Source of the DNA: Bacteroidaceae bacterium
GTDB taxonomy: Bacteria; Bacteroidota; Bacteroidia; Bacteroidales; Bacteroidaceae
NCBI GenBank assembly: GCA_017616445.1
Contig: JAFZYE010000051.1
Span: forward strand, 1 to 64,000
Direction of reading: 5' to 3'
Length of the DNA: 64,000 nt
The position numbers were made by a program, and so were the translations under genes. Under the pieces are notes generated by a model that was given only the letters and a program-made list of their open reading frames with translations, did no database searches and was not told where the DNA came from. Each line of letters begins with the position of its first letter. Within the stretch, counting starts at the first letter, position 1. This document shows, in pieces, positions 50,239 through 60,900 of the stretch.

Positions 50239-51156
50239 CTAAACTTTCTCCGCAATCCTCAGTTTTGCGCTTCTCGACCTTGGGTTGTTTTCCTGCTCCT
50301 CGGCGTCTGGAACGATCGGCTTTCGTGTGATCAGCCTGAATGGAGATGTTACGTTGCCGAAAAAGTCTTTCTCCTCGTCGCCTTCTATGCTGCCCGTCTT
50401 CATGATGTTCTTTACCATCCTGTCCTCCAGCGAGTGGTAGGTGATGGCCACCAGCCTTCCTCCTGGTTTCAAACATTCTGTTGCTGCCGTCAGCATCTCT
50501 TTCAGGGCATCCATCTCGTGGTTTACCTCAATGCGTAGGGCTTGAAACACCTTTGCTAGCTCTTTCTTCTCTCTGTCTCTTACAAAGAACGGTTGTACGA
50601 TGTTGAGCAGTTCGCCTGTTGTCTCTATCGGTTTCTGACTACGTTCCTTGATGATAGCGGCCGCAATCTGTCGGCTGTTCTTCAACTCTCCGTAGTAGTA
50701 GAGTAGGTCGGCCAGTTCCTTTTCACTGTAGTTGTTGACGATGGTGGCCGATGTGGTCTTTGCCCTTTGGTTCATCCTCATGTCGAGTGGTGCGTCGAAC
50801 CGGAACGAAAATCCGCGTTCTGCATCGTCGAAATGATGTGATGAAACACCCAAGTCGGCAAGGATGCCGTCAACGCCTTCATCCTCTCCATAGTATTTCA
50901 GGAAATTCTTCAAATACCTGAAGTTGCTCCTGACGAACGTGAACCGTTGATCGTCAACGATGTTGCGTTCTGCATCGGCATCTTGGTCGAAGCTGTACAG
51001 GTGTGCAGCTCCTTCGAGCCTTCTCAATATCTCCTTGCTGTGTCCGCCGCCTCCGAAGGTCACATCCACGTAAATTCCGTCTTTCTGGATGTTCATCCCG
51101 TCGATACTCTGAGTGAGTAAAACGGGTTGGTGATATGTGACTTCTTCGTTGTGCAT
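50239..51156 (-). CDS. rsmH: 16S rRNA m4C1402 methyltransferase
   Basis: The 305-residue protein has the RsmH pattern: YHQPVLLTQSIDGMNIQKDG at the N-terminus, the SAM loop DVTFGGGGHSKEIL, ADLGVSSHHFDDAERGFSF and AITYHSLEDRMVK. It methylates C1402 in 16S rRNA. It stands second in the dcw operon after mraZ. The 120-bp gap to mraZ holds a small CCTAC/GTAGG hairpin. Confidence 0.97.
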   Translation of the reverse strand: MHNEEVTYHQPVLLTQSIDGMNIQKDGIYVDVTFGGGGHSKEILRRLEGAAHLYSFDQDADAERNIVDDQRFTFVRSNFRYLKNFLKYYGEDEGVDGILADLGVSSHHFDDAERGFSFRFDAPLDMRMNQRAKTTSATIVNNYSEKELADLLYYYGELKNSRQIAAAIIKERSQKPIETTGELLNIVQPFFVRDREKKELAKVFQALRIEVNHEMDALKEMLTAATECLKPGGRLVAITYHSLEDRMVKNIMKTGSIEGDEEKDFFGNVTSPFRLITRKPIVPDAEEQENNPRSRSAKLRIAEKV

Positions 51157-51276
51157 CTTGGGTAAGTTTGATAATGAAAAACCGCTCTCTTCTGAGCACT
51201 TATTCTTTTAAATAAGGTACGCGCGCGAGACCCATAAAAAGTGACGCGAACCTACAAGTAGGCTTTTTTCGCTCTA

Positions 51277-51741
51277 TCAGACTAAGTTTGGAGGTAGTTC
51301 CGCCATAATTTTCTGCAAGTCCTCACCGAGAGTCGAAGGCTCACTGAGCACAGATTCAAATTGACTCTTATCCCACACCTCAATGTGGTCATCTATGGCG
51401 AGAAATCTCACGTCTTGGGCAATCCCGGCAAATTTCAGCTTGCGTTTGTTTATCAAAAAACGTCCGTTCCTGTCCAACTCTACCACTTCTGCATCTGCTA
51501 AGAACCGGCGAAGAAGGTCTTGATGCTCTCCGTTCCATCTGTTCAGCTTTGTGTTGAGCATGTCCAGCATTTCGTGCCAAAGGCCTTCCGGATACAGTAC
51601 CAGACACTTCTGGAAAAGGTCTCCTCGCAGAATGAGTCGTGTCACGTTTTCTGCTTCGAGCACTTTCCTGAAGGGTGCGGGCAAGAATACCCTGCCTTTC
51701 GCATCTGCCTTTGCTGAATAGTCTCCTATGAATCGCATCAA
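51277..51741 (-). CDS. mraZ: Transcriptional regulator MraZ
   Basis: The 154-residue protein has two AbrB-like MraZ repeats: GDYSAKADAKGRVFLPAPFRK and then AEVVELDRNGRFLINKRKLKFAG. MraZ forms an oligomeric ring and binds the operator before its own gene to repress dcw transcription. A matching operator with three 10-bp repeats is visible at 51779-51808. It is the first gene of the operon. Confidence 0.96.
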   Translation of the reverse strand: MMRFIGDYSAKADAKGRVFLPAPFRKVLEAENVTRLILRGDLFQKCLVLYPEGLWHEMLDMLNTKLNRWNGEHQDLLRRFLADAEVVELDRNGRFLINKRKLKFAGIAQDVRFLAIDDHIEVWDKSQFESVLSEPSTLGEDLQKIMAELPPNLV

Positions 51742-51764
51742 TCCTTACTTTTTGAATTCGATTG

Positions 51765-51772
51765 CAAATATA
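51765..51772 (-). promoter_or_regulatory. -7 box of the dcw operon
   Basis: CAAATATA reads as TATATTTG on the minus strand (TAnnTTTG), 24 bp before the mraZ ATG. The place of the -33 box is taken by the MraZ repeats. Confidence 0.7.
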
Positions 51773-51778
51773 AACATT

Positions 51779-51808
51779 TTTCTCCACATTCCACCACATT
51801 TCCCCACA
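51779..51808 (-). promoter_or_regulatory. MraZ operator (three 10-bp repeats)
   Basis: On the minus strand there are three consecutive decamers: TGTGGGGAAA, TGTGGTGGAA and TGTGGAGAAA. They contain TGGGG, TGGTG and TGGAG at 10-bp spacing, close to the known TGGGN-N5-TGGGN MraZ box. They lie just upstream of the -7 box, where bound MraZ would block RNA polymerase. Confidence 0.8.
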
Positions 51809-51964
51809 ATTTTTTCATAAAAAGTTTGATTTTTTTGTGTTTTCCTCTTAAAATGCTCTGTAGTTGCTCTTTTTCTGCCGGAAATTGGTGGGGGAAGTGT
51901 GTGAAAACTCGAGCGCGTTGATAAAAAAAGGAGAAATCCTTGTGTGTATTCTAAAAAATGTTCG

Positions 51965-51972
51965 TATCTTTG
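51965..51972 (+). promoter_or_regulatory. -7 box for the aldo/keto reductase gene
   Basis: TATCTTTG lies 28 bp before the ATG at 52000, divergent from the dcw promoter. A TTG at 51940-51942 is 22 bp upstream, slightly beyond the usual spacing. The rest of the 258-bp divergent region shows nothing further. Confidence 0.65.
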
Positions 51973-51999
51973 TGGCGACTAACCAAAAATTGATTGATT

Positions 52000-53355
52000 A
52001 TGGACGAAAACAAAAACATGAGTCGTCGCGAATTCTTGCGTCGCATGGGAGTTGGAGCCGGTTCTGCCATGGCCCTCATGGCAATGGAACCGCTGAGCGT
52101 TATTGCCAAGGAAAAACCGCAAAAACCTGTAGCTAACAGAATGACGTATCGTATCCAGCACGGCAGTGGAGAGCAGATCTCATTGCTGGGTTTCGGTATG
52201 ATGCGTTTGCCAAATAATCAGGAAGAAGTAAACAAGTTGGTGGATTATGCCATCGAACATGGGGTGAACTACTTCGACACTGCACCTATGTACATGGGTG
52301 GCCAGTCCGAAGTACTGATGGGGAATGCCCTCTCACGTCATCCGCGTGAGAAGTACTTTGTGGCTACGAAAATGTCAAACATGTCGCAGAACCAGTGGAA
52401 TCTCGATGCTGCGAAACGAATGTACGAGCAGTCGTTCCAGAAACTCAAGGTTAAATATCTTGATTACTATCTCTTGCATGGAGTGGGAAATGGTGGAATG
52501 GACAACTTGAACGGACGTTTCATCAACAGTGGAATCCTGGATTTTCTGTTGGCTGAGCGGAAGGCTGGACGTATCAAGCACCTTGGCTTCTCTTATCATG
52601 GAGATGTGCATGTGTTCGACTGGCTGTTGGACAATCAAGAAAAATATCACTGGGACTTCGTGCAGATTCAGATGAACTTCCTCGACTGGCGTCATGCCGG
52701 CTCTCGTGGACGACGTGGAAGAGGTGGTGATGCTGATGCAGAGTATCTCTATAACAAGTGCGTGAAGACTGGAGTACAGTGTGTGGTAATGGAACCGCTT
52801 CGTGGTGGTTCTTTCGGAAATATGGCTCCTGAACTGGCATCAAAGCTGAAAGCCGTACATCCTGACGACAGTACTGCCCGTTGGGCATTCCGTTGGGTGG
52901 GTTCTCACACCAATATCCTCACCACATTGAGTGGTATGAACCGTATGGATCATCTGGAGGAGAATGTCAAGACCTTCTCTCCGATTGACCCTTGTACGGA
53001 TGCTGAGAATCGATTGCTGGCTGAGATTGCCGACCAGATGTCGGGCTTCCCTGATATCCCGTGTACCACTTGCTCTTATTGTATGCCTTGCCCTTATGGT
53101 GTGGACATCCCAACCAACTTCGCAACCTACAATGAAGCTGTGAAAACTCACGTCTTGCCATTACCAGACAAGAGTTCTGCGGGTTATGCAGCAGCCTTTA
53201 AGACTTTTTCCGATGCTTACAAGAAGGCTCTGCCCGATAAGAAGAAATGGGCTGAGGCTTGTCAGGACTGCGAAGAGTGCCTGTCGAAGTGTCCGCAGTC
53301 GATACGAATTCCGAACCAGATGGCTCGTATCGTTGAAACGCTGAGAAAAGCATAA
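52000..53355 (+). CDS. Aldo/keto reductase with 4Fe-4S C-terminus, Tat-exported
   Basis: The 451-residue protein has a twin-arginine signal (MSRREFLRRMGVGAGSAMAL). The TIM-barrel aldo/keto reductase domain has the catalytic Asp-Tyr-Lys-His type words NYFDTAPMYMGGQSEVLMG, FVATKMS and YLLHGV. Two cysteine clusters follow near the C-terminus (CTTCSYCMPCPYGV and CQDCEECLSKCPQSI), probably binding a [4Fe-4S] cluster. Members of this oxidoreductase family are frequent in anaerobes; the substrate is unknown. A run of Arg and Gly (GSRGRRGRGG) forms a loop in the middle. Confidence 0.9.
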   Translation: MDENKNMSRREFLRRMGVGAGSAMALMAMEPLSVIAKEKPQKPVANRMTYRIQHGSGEQISLLGFGMMRLPNNQEEVNKLVDYAIEHGVNYFDTAPMYMGGQSEVLMGNALSRHPREKYFVATKMSNMSQNQWNLDAAKRMYEQSFQKLKVKYLDYYLLHGVGNGGMDNLNGRFINSGILDFLLAERKAGRIKHLGFSYHGDVHVFDWLLDNQEKYHWDFVQIQMNFLDWRHAGSRGRRGRGGDADAEYLYNKCVKTGVQCVVMEPLRGGSFGNMAPELASKLKAVHPDDSTARWAFRWVGSHTNILTTLSGMNRMDHLEENVKTFSPIDPCTDAENRLLAEIADQMSGFPDIPCTTCSYCMPCPYGVDIPTNFATYNEAVKTHVLPLPDKSSAGYAAAFKTFSDAYKKALPDKKKWAEACQDCEECLSKCPQSIRIPNQMARIVETLRKA

Positions 53356-53370
53356 GTTTTATCAACATAC

Positions 53371-54009
53371 ATGAGAAGATACATTGTCTATATTACGTTC
53401 CTTACCTTCGCCTTTGCATTTCCTGCCCAGGCACAAGTACGTTTCGGTATCAAAGGCGGCTTTAATGTGAATAAGGTCTCGTGGAAATGGAAGGATCTCG
53501 AGCAGAATGTCCGCAGCGATAACCGCAACGGTTTCTATGCGGGCATCACGCTTGATGTGTCGCTCCCTATGCCAGGGATGGGCGTCGATTTCTCGGTGCT
53601 TTACGACAACCGCGTGGTATCTCTGCCCACAAGCGAGGAATTTGAGAACAAGACAATGCAATACATCATCGTGCCAGTCAACCTGCGCTACTCATTGGGT
53701 TTGGGCGATTTCCTGAGCATCTATGCAGCTACCGGTCCTCAGGTGTCGTATAACATCGGCGACCGCAGTTGGGCCATGAACGATTATGTCATACAGCACT
53801 GGACTGGTGGTTGGGAACTCAACAAGTCCGACCTCTCATGGAATGTAGGCGGAGGGTTTTCCTTCTTCGGTCATTTCCGTCTGGGGTATAACTATAACAT
53901 CATGTTGGGGCACACCAACGAGTTTACCGTCAAGAAGCTAAGTGGGGATTATGTGGAAGGAAAACTGAAAGCAAACACCCATCAGATCTCACTCACCTAT
54001 TTCTTTTGA
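53371..54009 (+). CDS. PorT-like outer membrane beta-barrel protein
   Basis: The 212-residue protein has a signal peptide ending AQAQ. The beta-strand pattern matches the Bacteroidota 'outer membrane protein beta-barrel domain' family: VRFGIKGGFNVNKV, GFYAGITLDVSLPM, IIVPVNLRYSLG, AATGPQVSYNIG. A terminal aromatic strand (HQISLTYFF) is needed for insertion by the BAM complex. The specific role is unknown. It lies 15 bp after the reductase gene and may be co-expressed. Confidence 0.88.
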   Translation: MRRYIVYITFLTFAFAFPAQAQVRFGIKGGFNVNKVSWKWKDLEQNVRSDNRNGFYAGITLDVSLPMPGMGVDFSVLYDNRVVSLPTSEEFENKTMQYIIVPVNLRYSLGLGDFLSIYAATGPQVSYNIGDRSWAMNDYVIQHWTGGWELNKSDLSWNVGGGFSFFGHFRLGYNYNIMLGHTNEFTVKKLSGDYVEGKLKANTHQISLTYFF

Positions 54010-54046
54010 CATTCCTCTCACCTCTTACCTCTCACCTCCCACCTCT
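54008..54046. repeat. CTCTCACCTCTTACC repeats before priA
   Basis: CCTCTCACCTCTTACCTCTCACC units occupy the whole junction between the beta-barrel gene and priA and end 2 bp before the priA ATG. Confidence 0.65.
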
Positions 54047-54048
54047 CT

Positions 54049-56328
54049 ATGTCCACCTACGCCGACGTAATCGTACCACTTCCGCTACAAGACAGCTATA
54101 CATACAGCATCCCTTCCGAGATGGAGTCATCCGTTCGGAGGGGATGTCGTGTGGAGGTACCCTTTGGAAAGAATAAGTCGTACGTGGGTATCGTTCGCAG
54201 CGTGCACGACCGGCAACCGCAGGGCTATCAGGTCAAGTCCATCATGCTTTGTCTCGACGAGCTGCCTGTGGTGACTTCTGCCCAGCTCGACTTCTGGGAG
54301 TGGATAGCCGGCTATTACGTCTGTCCGTTGGGCGATGTGATGAATGCGGCCTTGCCGGCTGGCATGAAGGACAACCGGTTCCGTCCAAAGACCGAGACGC
54401 GCGTATGTCTGGCTGGCGATTTCGACCTCAGCAAGCGCGACATCATCCTCAACTACCTGAAGAACTCCAAGAAGCAGCAGGTGGTGTTCGAGACCTATCT
54501 CGAGATGGCGGGGTACGGACGATTCGAGCAGCCGCGTCCTGTTGCCAAGCAGGAACTCCTGCAGGTGTGTGGGGCTACGACCGCCGTTTTCAACGGCCTG
54601 GTCAGTAAGAAACTCCTTACGACCTATGAGCACGAGATAGGGCGCATCCATCCGTCACCCATACCGCTACGCGAAGTCCATCCCCTGAACGAGGCTCAGC
54701 AGACCGCCTTCGATGAAATCGGTCGTTTGTTCCAGACGAAGGATGTCACCCTGCTACATGGTGTCACTTCCAGCGGTAAGACCGAGATCTACATCCATCT
54801 CATCCGTCAGGCCATCGCTGAAGGGAAACAGGTGTTGTATCTGCTGCCCGAGATTGCGCTGACCACCCAAATCACCGAACGTCTTCGTGGTGTTTTTGGC
54901 GATGAAATGGGTGTTTATCACTCCAAATTCTCTGATGCCGAACGCGTGGAGGTCTATCAGAAACAGCTGTCCGACCATCCGTTCAACCTCATCCTTGGTG
55001 TCCGTTCGTCCGTTTTTCTCCCATTTCATCGATTGGGACTGGTCATCGTCGACGAGGAACACGAGGTGTCGTACAAGCAGCAGGAGCCTGCTCCCCGCTA
55101 TCATGCACGTAGTGCGGCCATCATGTTGGCGCATCAAGCGAAGGCAAAGACGCTCCTGGGTACGGCCACTCCAAGTCTGGAATCCTATCAGCTTGCCAAG
55201 ACAGGCAAGTACGGTTATGTGAGTCTTACCACCCGTTATCGTGATATGCAGCTGCCCGAAGTGGAAATTGTCGATATCAAGCGTCTGCGGTTCCAGAAGC
55301 GCATGAAAGGCGTTTTCTCGCCCGTCCTCTACAACCTCATTGGCGAAGCATTAGCACGTCACGAGCAGATTATCCTCTTCCTCAACCGTCGCGGTTATGC
55401 CAATTTCCTCTCGTGCAAGACCTGCGGATGGGTACCTCGCTGTCCCCATTGTGATGTCAGCCTCACCTATCACAAGAAGTCTTCACGACTCATCTGCCAC
55501 TATTGCGGCACCTCCTTTGAGGTACCCGATCGTTGTCCACAATGTGGCGAATCGACCTTTACCGATGTGGGAATCGGTACGGAGAAGGTTGAGGCACAGC
55601 TCCGTCGTGATTTCCCACAGGCTACGACCATCCGCATGGATATCGATACCGCCCATACCCGTACTGCTTACGAACAGATCATCACCGACTTCTCACAGCA
55701 TCGTTACGACATCCTTGTCGGTACCCAGATGGTCACTAAAGGGCTCGACTTCGACAACGTGAGTGTGGTCGGAGTGCTCGATGCCGACACGATGCTCAAC
55801 ATCCCCGATTTCCGCAGTCATGAGCGCACCTATCAGGTACTCGTCCAGGTAGCAGGCCGTGCCGGTCGTGCTCTCCCTTCCTCGAGTGTCAGTAGCCCTG
55901 CGTCATTTGCCTCTCGTGTGGTGGTACAGACCCGTAGTGCCGATGCTGATATCATCTCCTATGTGGTCAACAACGACTATACTTCGATGTTCCGCTCACA
56001 GATGGACGAACGTCGTCTGTTCCGCTATCCTCCATATTACCGTCTCATCAACATCTACCTGCGTCACCATGATGCCGCCCGCGTGGAACTCCTCGCCAAC
56101 GATATGGCTTCGATGCTCCGTCACACCTTTGGCGACCGTCTGCTGGGTCCCGACCGCCCTCCCGTGTCGCGTGTCCATTCGATGTATATCCGTAAGATGA
56201 TGCTCAAGATTGAGAAGAACGCATCAGTTGCCAAGGTACGTACTCTCCTGTTCGACATCCAGTCGCGCCTCATGCAACAACCCTCAGCCAATGGTCTGCA
56301 GGTCTATTACGATGTCGATCCTATGTGA
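54049..56328 (+). CDS. priA: Primosomal replication helicase PriA
   Basis: The 759-residue helicase has the Walker A motif GVTSSGKTEIY, the DEEH box in IVDEEHEVSYKQQEPAPRYH, and helicase motifs GTATPSLES and GTQMVTKGLDFDNV. The zinc-binding insert has eight cysteines in four pairs (CKTCGWVPRCPHC ... CHYCGTSFEVPDRCPQCG). The N-terminal DNA-binding part begins ADVIVPLPLQDSYTYSIP. PriA restarts stalled replication forks. It converges on the C11 peptidase gene. Confidence 0.97.
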   Translation: MSTYADVIVPLPLQDSYTYSIPSEMESSVRRGCRVEVPFGKNKSYVGIVRSVHDRQPQGYQVKSIMLCLDELPVVTSAQLDFWEWIAGYYVCPLGDVMNAALPAGMKDNRFRPKTETRVCLAGDFDLSKRDIILNYLKNSKKQQVVFETYLEMAGYGRFEQPRPVAKQELLQVCGATTAVFNGLVSKKLLTTYEHEIGRIHPSPIPLREVHPLNEAQQTAFDEIGRLFQTKDVTLLHGVTSSGKTEIYIHLIRQAIAEGKQVLYLLPEIALTTQITERLRGVFGDEMGVYHSKFSDAERVEVYQKQLSDHPFNLILGVRSSVFLPFHRLGLVIVDEEHEVSYKQQEPAPRYHARSAAIMLAHQAKAKTLLGTATPSLESYQLAKTGKYGYVSLTTRYRDMQLPEVEIVDIKRLRFQKRMKGVFSPVLYNLIGEALARHEQIILFLNRRGYANFLSCKTCGWVPRCPHCDVSLTYHKKSSRLICHYCGTSFEVPDRCPQCGESTFTDVGIGTEKVEAQLRRDFPQATTIRMDIDTAHTRTAYEQIITDFSQHRYDILVGTQMVTKGLDFDNVSVVGVLDADTMLNIPDFRSHERTYQVLVQVAGRAGRALPSSSVSSPASFASRVVVQTRSADADIISYVVNNDYTSMFRSQMDERRLFRYPPYYRLINIYLRHHDAARVELLANDMASMLRHTFGDRLLGPDRPPVSRVHSMYIRKMMLKIEKNASVAKVRTLLFDIQSRLMQQPSANGLQVYYDVDPM

Positions 56329-56336
56329 AAAATGCA

Positions 56337-56362
56337 AGAGCAGAACCAATTGGCTCTGCTCT
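56337..56362. terminator. Bidirectional hairpin between priA and the C11 peptidase gene
   Basis: AGAGCAGA (56337-56344) pairs with TCTGCTCT (56355-56362) around a 10-nt loop. The flanks are only weakly T-rich, so it may be a terminator for both convergent genes or only a 3'-end stabiliser. Confidence 0.65.
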
Positions 56363-56385
56363 CGTCTGTCGCTGTAATTTGATGG

Positions 56386-57912
56386 TTATCTGATAAGCAT
56401 ACGGCCATCCAATACGTCATTGAAGAAATCAACACTCCATGTTGTGGGTGAGGTCTGACAAGGCATCTGCTTGTTTACCTCTATCCAGCGGCTCCAGCCA
56501 ACGGCCTTGTCGAATGCCAGCTGCTTGTAAGTCGCATCGAAGGTCGAACCCCATGTGCCTTCCGCTTTGAAGTCGGGATAGGCAGGTTTCAGTAGGAGGC
56601 TGCTACCGTCGGCATAGTAGTACTTGATAGCCTCTGTCACCTCTCCTTGCTCTCCAAGAGCCTTTCCGTTATAGACATAGCAGTTGTCGAAGCCTATCAG
56701 CACGCTCAGCTCCACGGAGAGATCGTTGTTGACCAACGTCTCGCTGCGACCAGCCTTGACCACGCAGGCCTCGAAAGCATCGTTCACCTGCGAACGCAGG
56801 GTTGCTGGGAACACTTCGGGCAGTGCATCGCAAAGTGCGTCTATATAGTCAATCAAGTCGTATGAGGGTCTTTCGCTCTCCACCTTGAAGGTTAATCCCG
56901 TACACTCGTCGATAGCATCCTTCACTGTCTGGTCGCCATTCTGGTAGGCCTCAACGAGTTTGTCCGTGAATGCTTTCAGCGCAACACCGAAGTCGTCGAG
57001 GTTGGCAGTGCGGGTGACGGTTTGGTCGTTGAAGATACGTGTGATTGCTACGCCGTTGAACTCCTCGCTGCCCCATCGTTCGATGTTGCTGTTGACAACG
57101 TCGGTGAGTACCTTCTCAATGTCGCTCTCGGTGGCAAGGCCGTTGACAAGCGTCGCGTAGTCACCGCCCACGCCTGGCACGCAGAAGGTCGAAGCCATGT
57201 AGTAGTCGCAGAGGTCTTTCAGCTCGAACTGGTACTCGACGGTGTTCATCAGGCAGGCATCCAAATAGATGACCTGCAGACGGATGCTGGCAGCACGCAG
57301 TGCGCTGGTGAGCGATGTGATGGTGAAATGGTTCTTGTTGTTGCCGTCATCGTAAACCAGACCACGGGTGGCAGGCAGGTAAGGCAGGTCGTCGTGGGGC
57401 TGGTAGCCACCACCGTGGTCAGAGATGACGAGCATATAATGCTTGGCAGGGCACACCTTGGCTGCCCAGTTGATGAAGTTCGTCAGCGAGTCTGGATTGG
57501 TGATGTCGCAGTTGTCTTCACCATAGATATACTTATCGTCCATCCACGCATCTTCATCTGTTATTTTTCTGTCGATGACGAAACGATAGGTATTTCCGCC
57601 TAACCTAGATGCATAGTCTTCAGGAATGCCGCATTCTTCCATGTTCTCTGCGGTCGAGAACTTGTACTGCCCGACCACCTTGACTTTCTTGAAGGTCAGG
57701 GTATTGCCCTGGAAGAACTGACTGATGTTGTTCATAATTCCTGCATCCAGGTTCTTACCGCCCTGTCCATAGAAGATGATGGTGTATTCAGCTTCTTTTG
57801 GCGTTGTGGGATCAGGAGTTGGGTTGTCTTCATTGTCACTACATGCGGTGAATACCGCTGTTGTCATTGCGCAGCAAAGGACGGCTGCGAGTGTCATGAA
57901 AATCTTTTTCAT
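56386..57912 (-). CDS. Clostripain-like C11 cysteine peptidase, lipoprotein
   Basis: The 508-residue protein has a lipobox with Cys24 (VFTAC). The clan CD peptidase catalytic pair is clear: His166 in VISDHGGGY and Cys220 in IYLDACLMNT. C11 peptidases usually cleave after Arg or Lys and often self-process. A Pro/Thr linker follows the lipid anchor. It is the last of a leftward run with a C10 peptidase, preA and a GH3-family glycosidase, with gaps of only 25-29 bp. Confidence 0.92.
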   Translation of the reverse strand: MKKIFMTLAAVLCCAMTTAVFTACSDNEDNPTPDPTTPKEAEYTIIFYGQGGKNLDAGIMNNISQFFQGNTLTFKKVKVVGQYKFSTAENMEECGIPEDYASRLGGNTYRFVIDRKITDEDAWMDDKYIYGEDNCDITNPDSLTNFINWAAKVCPAKHYMLVISDHGGGYQPHDDLPYLPATRGLVYDDGNNKNHFTITSLTSALRAASIRLQVIYLDACLMNTVEYQFELKDLCDYYMASTFCVPGVGGDYATLVNGLATESDIEKVLTDVVNSNIERWGSEEFNGVAITRIFNDQTVTRTANLDDFGVALKAFTDKLVEAYQNGDQTVKDAIDECTGLTFKVESERPSYDLIDYIDALCDALPEVFPATLRSQVNDAFEACVVKAGRSETLVNNDLSVELSVLIGFDNCYVYNGKALGEQGEVTEAIKYYYADGSSLLLKPAYPDFKAEGTWGSTFDATYKQLAFDKAVGWSRWIEVNKQMPCQTSPTTWSVDFFNDVLDGRMLIR

Positions 57913-57937
57913 AAGGCTTAATGTTCTGAGGTTATTA

Positions 57938-60900
57938 CTATGGTTTTAAAAACTTTTTTCCATGATTGATGTATAAACCGCGTTGGGTCGGGACACCATT
58001 CAGCTTCCTTCCACTGAGGTCATACCACGCGCCTTCACGCTCCTCACTTATCTGGGATAGGGTGGGGATGATTCCAATTCCGGTAGTCTCAGGACTGCCT
58101 ATCGACAGAGTCGGCGATGGAGAGGATTGGTTCACAGGAGAGAACCAAGCACGGAAGGCGGGTACATCAGTTGATGTGCCCGTAAGGACAAAGCTGCTGC
58201 CATTGTTGTTCAATAGATACACATCCTTGAGTGATTTGCCGCATGTGTTTCCGTTGAATTTATAGCTGTTGCCGCTTAATGATTTATCGCTTGTCGGTTT
58301 TATGTGAGCATCGATGCCGCTGAAGGTCACAGCACGGTCTGTCATCTGCAAGGCGCTTCCCCAACGGTCGTCAGGAACGGCAATGATGTACGGCGTGTTG
58401 GCTTCCATCTCATTGGCATAGTCGAAGATGACGGTACCTGGACTTTCTTCCGTGAAGGCACGCACCCAGAAGTTCTTATCCGTGTCGGAGTAGTCGTGGC
58501 ACCAATCGACCGTACCGATTACCTCGCAACTGACGCTGCTGACATCGAAGGGCAGCATGATGGTGTTCCATCCGCTGGTGCCGTTAGCAGCAAGGGTGAA
58601 GGTGCGGGTGTAGCTGACAGCAGTTGCTGTGAAGGATACTGGCGTGAAGAAGTCGTAGCCGTCGTGCAGGGTCAGCGTGGAGGCCGTGAGGTTATCAACT
58701 GACGTACCGCTGACCACATTGCAACTGCTGAGGGCATCGGGAGTCTCTATGCCTGTTGCCAACAGGTAGATGCAGTTGGGATTGGTGCTCGGAGTGATGG
58801 TGATGCCCTCGAAACTATTGATGCCACGCAAATCCACGCATGGGGAAGAGCCAGCATCGAAGGCTGAGGTCTTCTCAGTGACGGTAACGCTGCCATCTGA
58901 TGCGTATAGGGAATAACCCTCTCCCATCTCTAAGGCATTTCCGTCAGCCGTTGAAACAATTCCATTTGCAATTGAAACGATAGGCCCGCTAGTGGTTTGA
59001 TTATCTTTAAAATAGCTAAAGCGCAGCCGATAGAACTTGCTGAAATCCAGCGCATCATAATCGAAGTTGAGGTCGACATAACTGAGGTTCTCAGCACTCT
59101 CGCTCTTGGGAATGACAACAGACTTGCTCAATACAAAGGCATCAAAGAAGTCGCCCGCTTCATCTGTGGCGTTGTTATACAATCTCAGGGAGCAGTTCAC
59201 ATGACCGACATAACTGTTCTCCGTCGAAGGGTTCTTCACGCGGACAGTCGCACGTACAGCGTTGCCGTAGAGTTTGCCATCTTTCGTCAGGTTGGTAATT
59301 ACAGGCTCAATCGTCAACTCTTGCGAATTCGTAGCATCGCTCTCAAGAATGACGACAGTTGTTTTTTCGCCAAACGTATAGGCAGCATCGGGTGACCAGT
59401 TTGTCGACAGCTTTATCACATTGTCGCCAGCTGTGGATGGTATAAATGAGAAATGTACATCTACGGTTTCTCCCGCACGAATATCAACTTCCGTTCCCAT
59501 CATCGCAACATCATTTACATAAAGCAATAAATTGCCATGATAATCGCCACTCCCACCTGTAATAGAGGCGATGACATCCTGTTCACAGCCCACCGTTTTG
59601 TTGCCTTCGACAGTGATAGAGACACTTGCAGGCTTTGTGTTCTTGGGCAGGGGGACGCTGATGGTCAACTCGTTCCCACAGACCACGGCTGTCATCTTGT
59701 ACTGGTCGCCATCGAAGCATTCCATCCAGGCACCCTCGCCATCAGACGGGTGAGGTCGGCTCATCACTTTTATGTAATAGGTGCCGTCGCTTACAGGAGG
59801 AATCTCTACCGAATTGGGGCCGGAATAACTGGTGCAGTACGTTATGGGTTGATTCGTGATTTGACCTATCGTAGATGTCACTTGACCACCCTCGTCCAAC
59901 AACATGAAGGCAATATCGTAATTGTTGATTCCGTATTTATAGCACCACAAAGAATAGTTCAAGTTAACGGTGAATGGATCGGTTTCAGAGGCGCGAGTAA
60001 AGGTATGACTGCTGCTTGCCGGCTCATCAGCCAAGTAGAATTCTTCAAGCGAAAGGCAATAGGTCTTTGTCTCATCTGTCCGCGGCTGTATTCCGATGAC
60101 AGCAGCCTGCGTGGAATTAAAGCCGTCGAGCGAAGAGGTGGCTCTCTTATCGGGGTTCAGTACCGCCATGCGGAAGTATCCGTCAGAAGAGCCGCCCCAT
60201 CCCCAATTGAAGTGGAAATAGTCGTCGGCCTCATAGCCGTCACAGATAAAAGAATGACCATCAATTGAAGTCCACCCACCCATCACCACCGGACGGGCTG
60301 CGGCCAACTCCGAGTAGATTAGCTCTACCCATTCGGCATAGGTGTAGCATTTGCGATAGGTATGGCGAATACCGTTATCATAAGAAAAATAGGTCTTCAA
60401 AGCATCGGGAATTGCTTCATTGAATGCTCCAGAAAAATCTACCCCATAATCCATTTGCAAAGCTTGACCACAGTATCGCATCAATTTGGCTATGGCATCA
60501 GCAGCCTCACCCGTGTCTGACGAAGAGTAGGTCGGGGTCATGGCTCCCCAGTTGAATGTGGTAGCTTCCAACGCAGAAAGCGGTAATCCCTCCGTTTCTG
60601 ACGTATAATCAGGGATTGGGTCGCATGGATCCGCAGGCGACTGATAGTAGTACATCACCTGAGCCATACTCGTAGCCACACAGCCCGTCATTACTCTCAC
60701 ACCATTTATTTCCGGACAATCATTATTATAAGGTGCTCCCTGGTTCCATTTTGTTTCGATGAGCGGAGCTATCGCATGACGGATCTGTGCCGCCCTGCGT
60801 CCATCCTGTGCTTGGACATCGCTATCCTCTAATCCCGCAATCTGAACTGAATAGTCTTCAAGCAGCGCCTTCAGACCTTGGGGCATCGAGCCTTCCTGGA

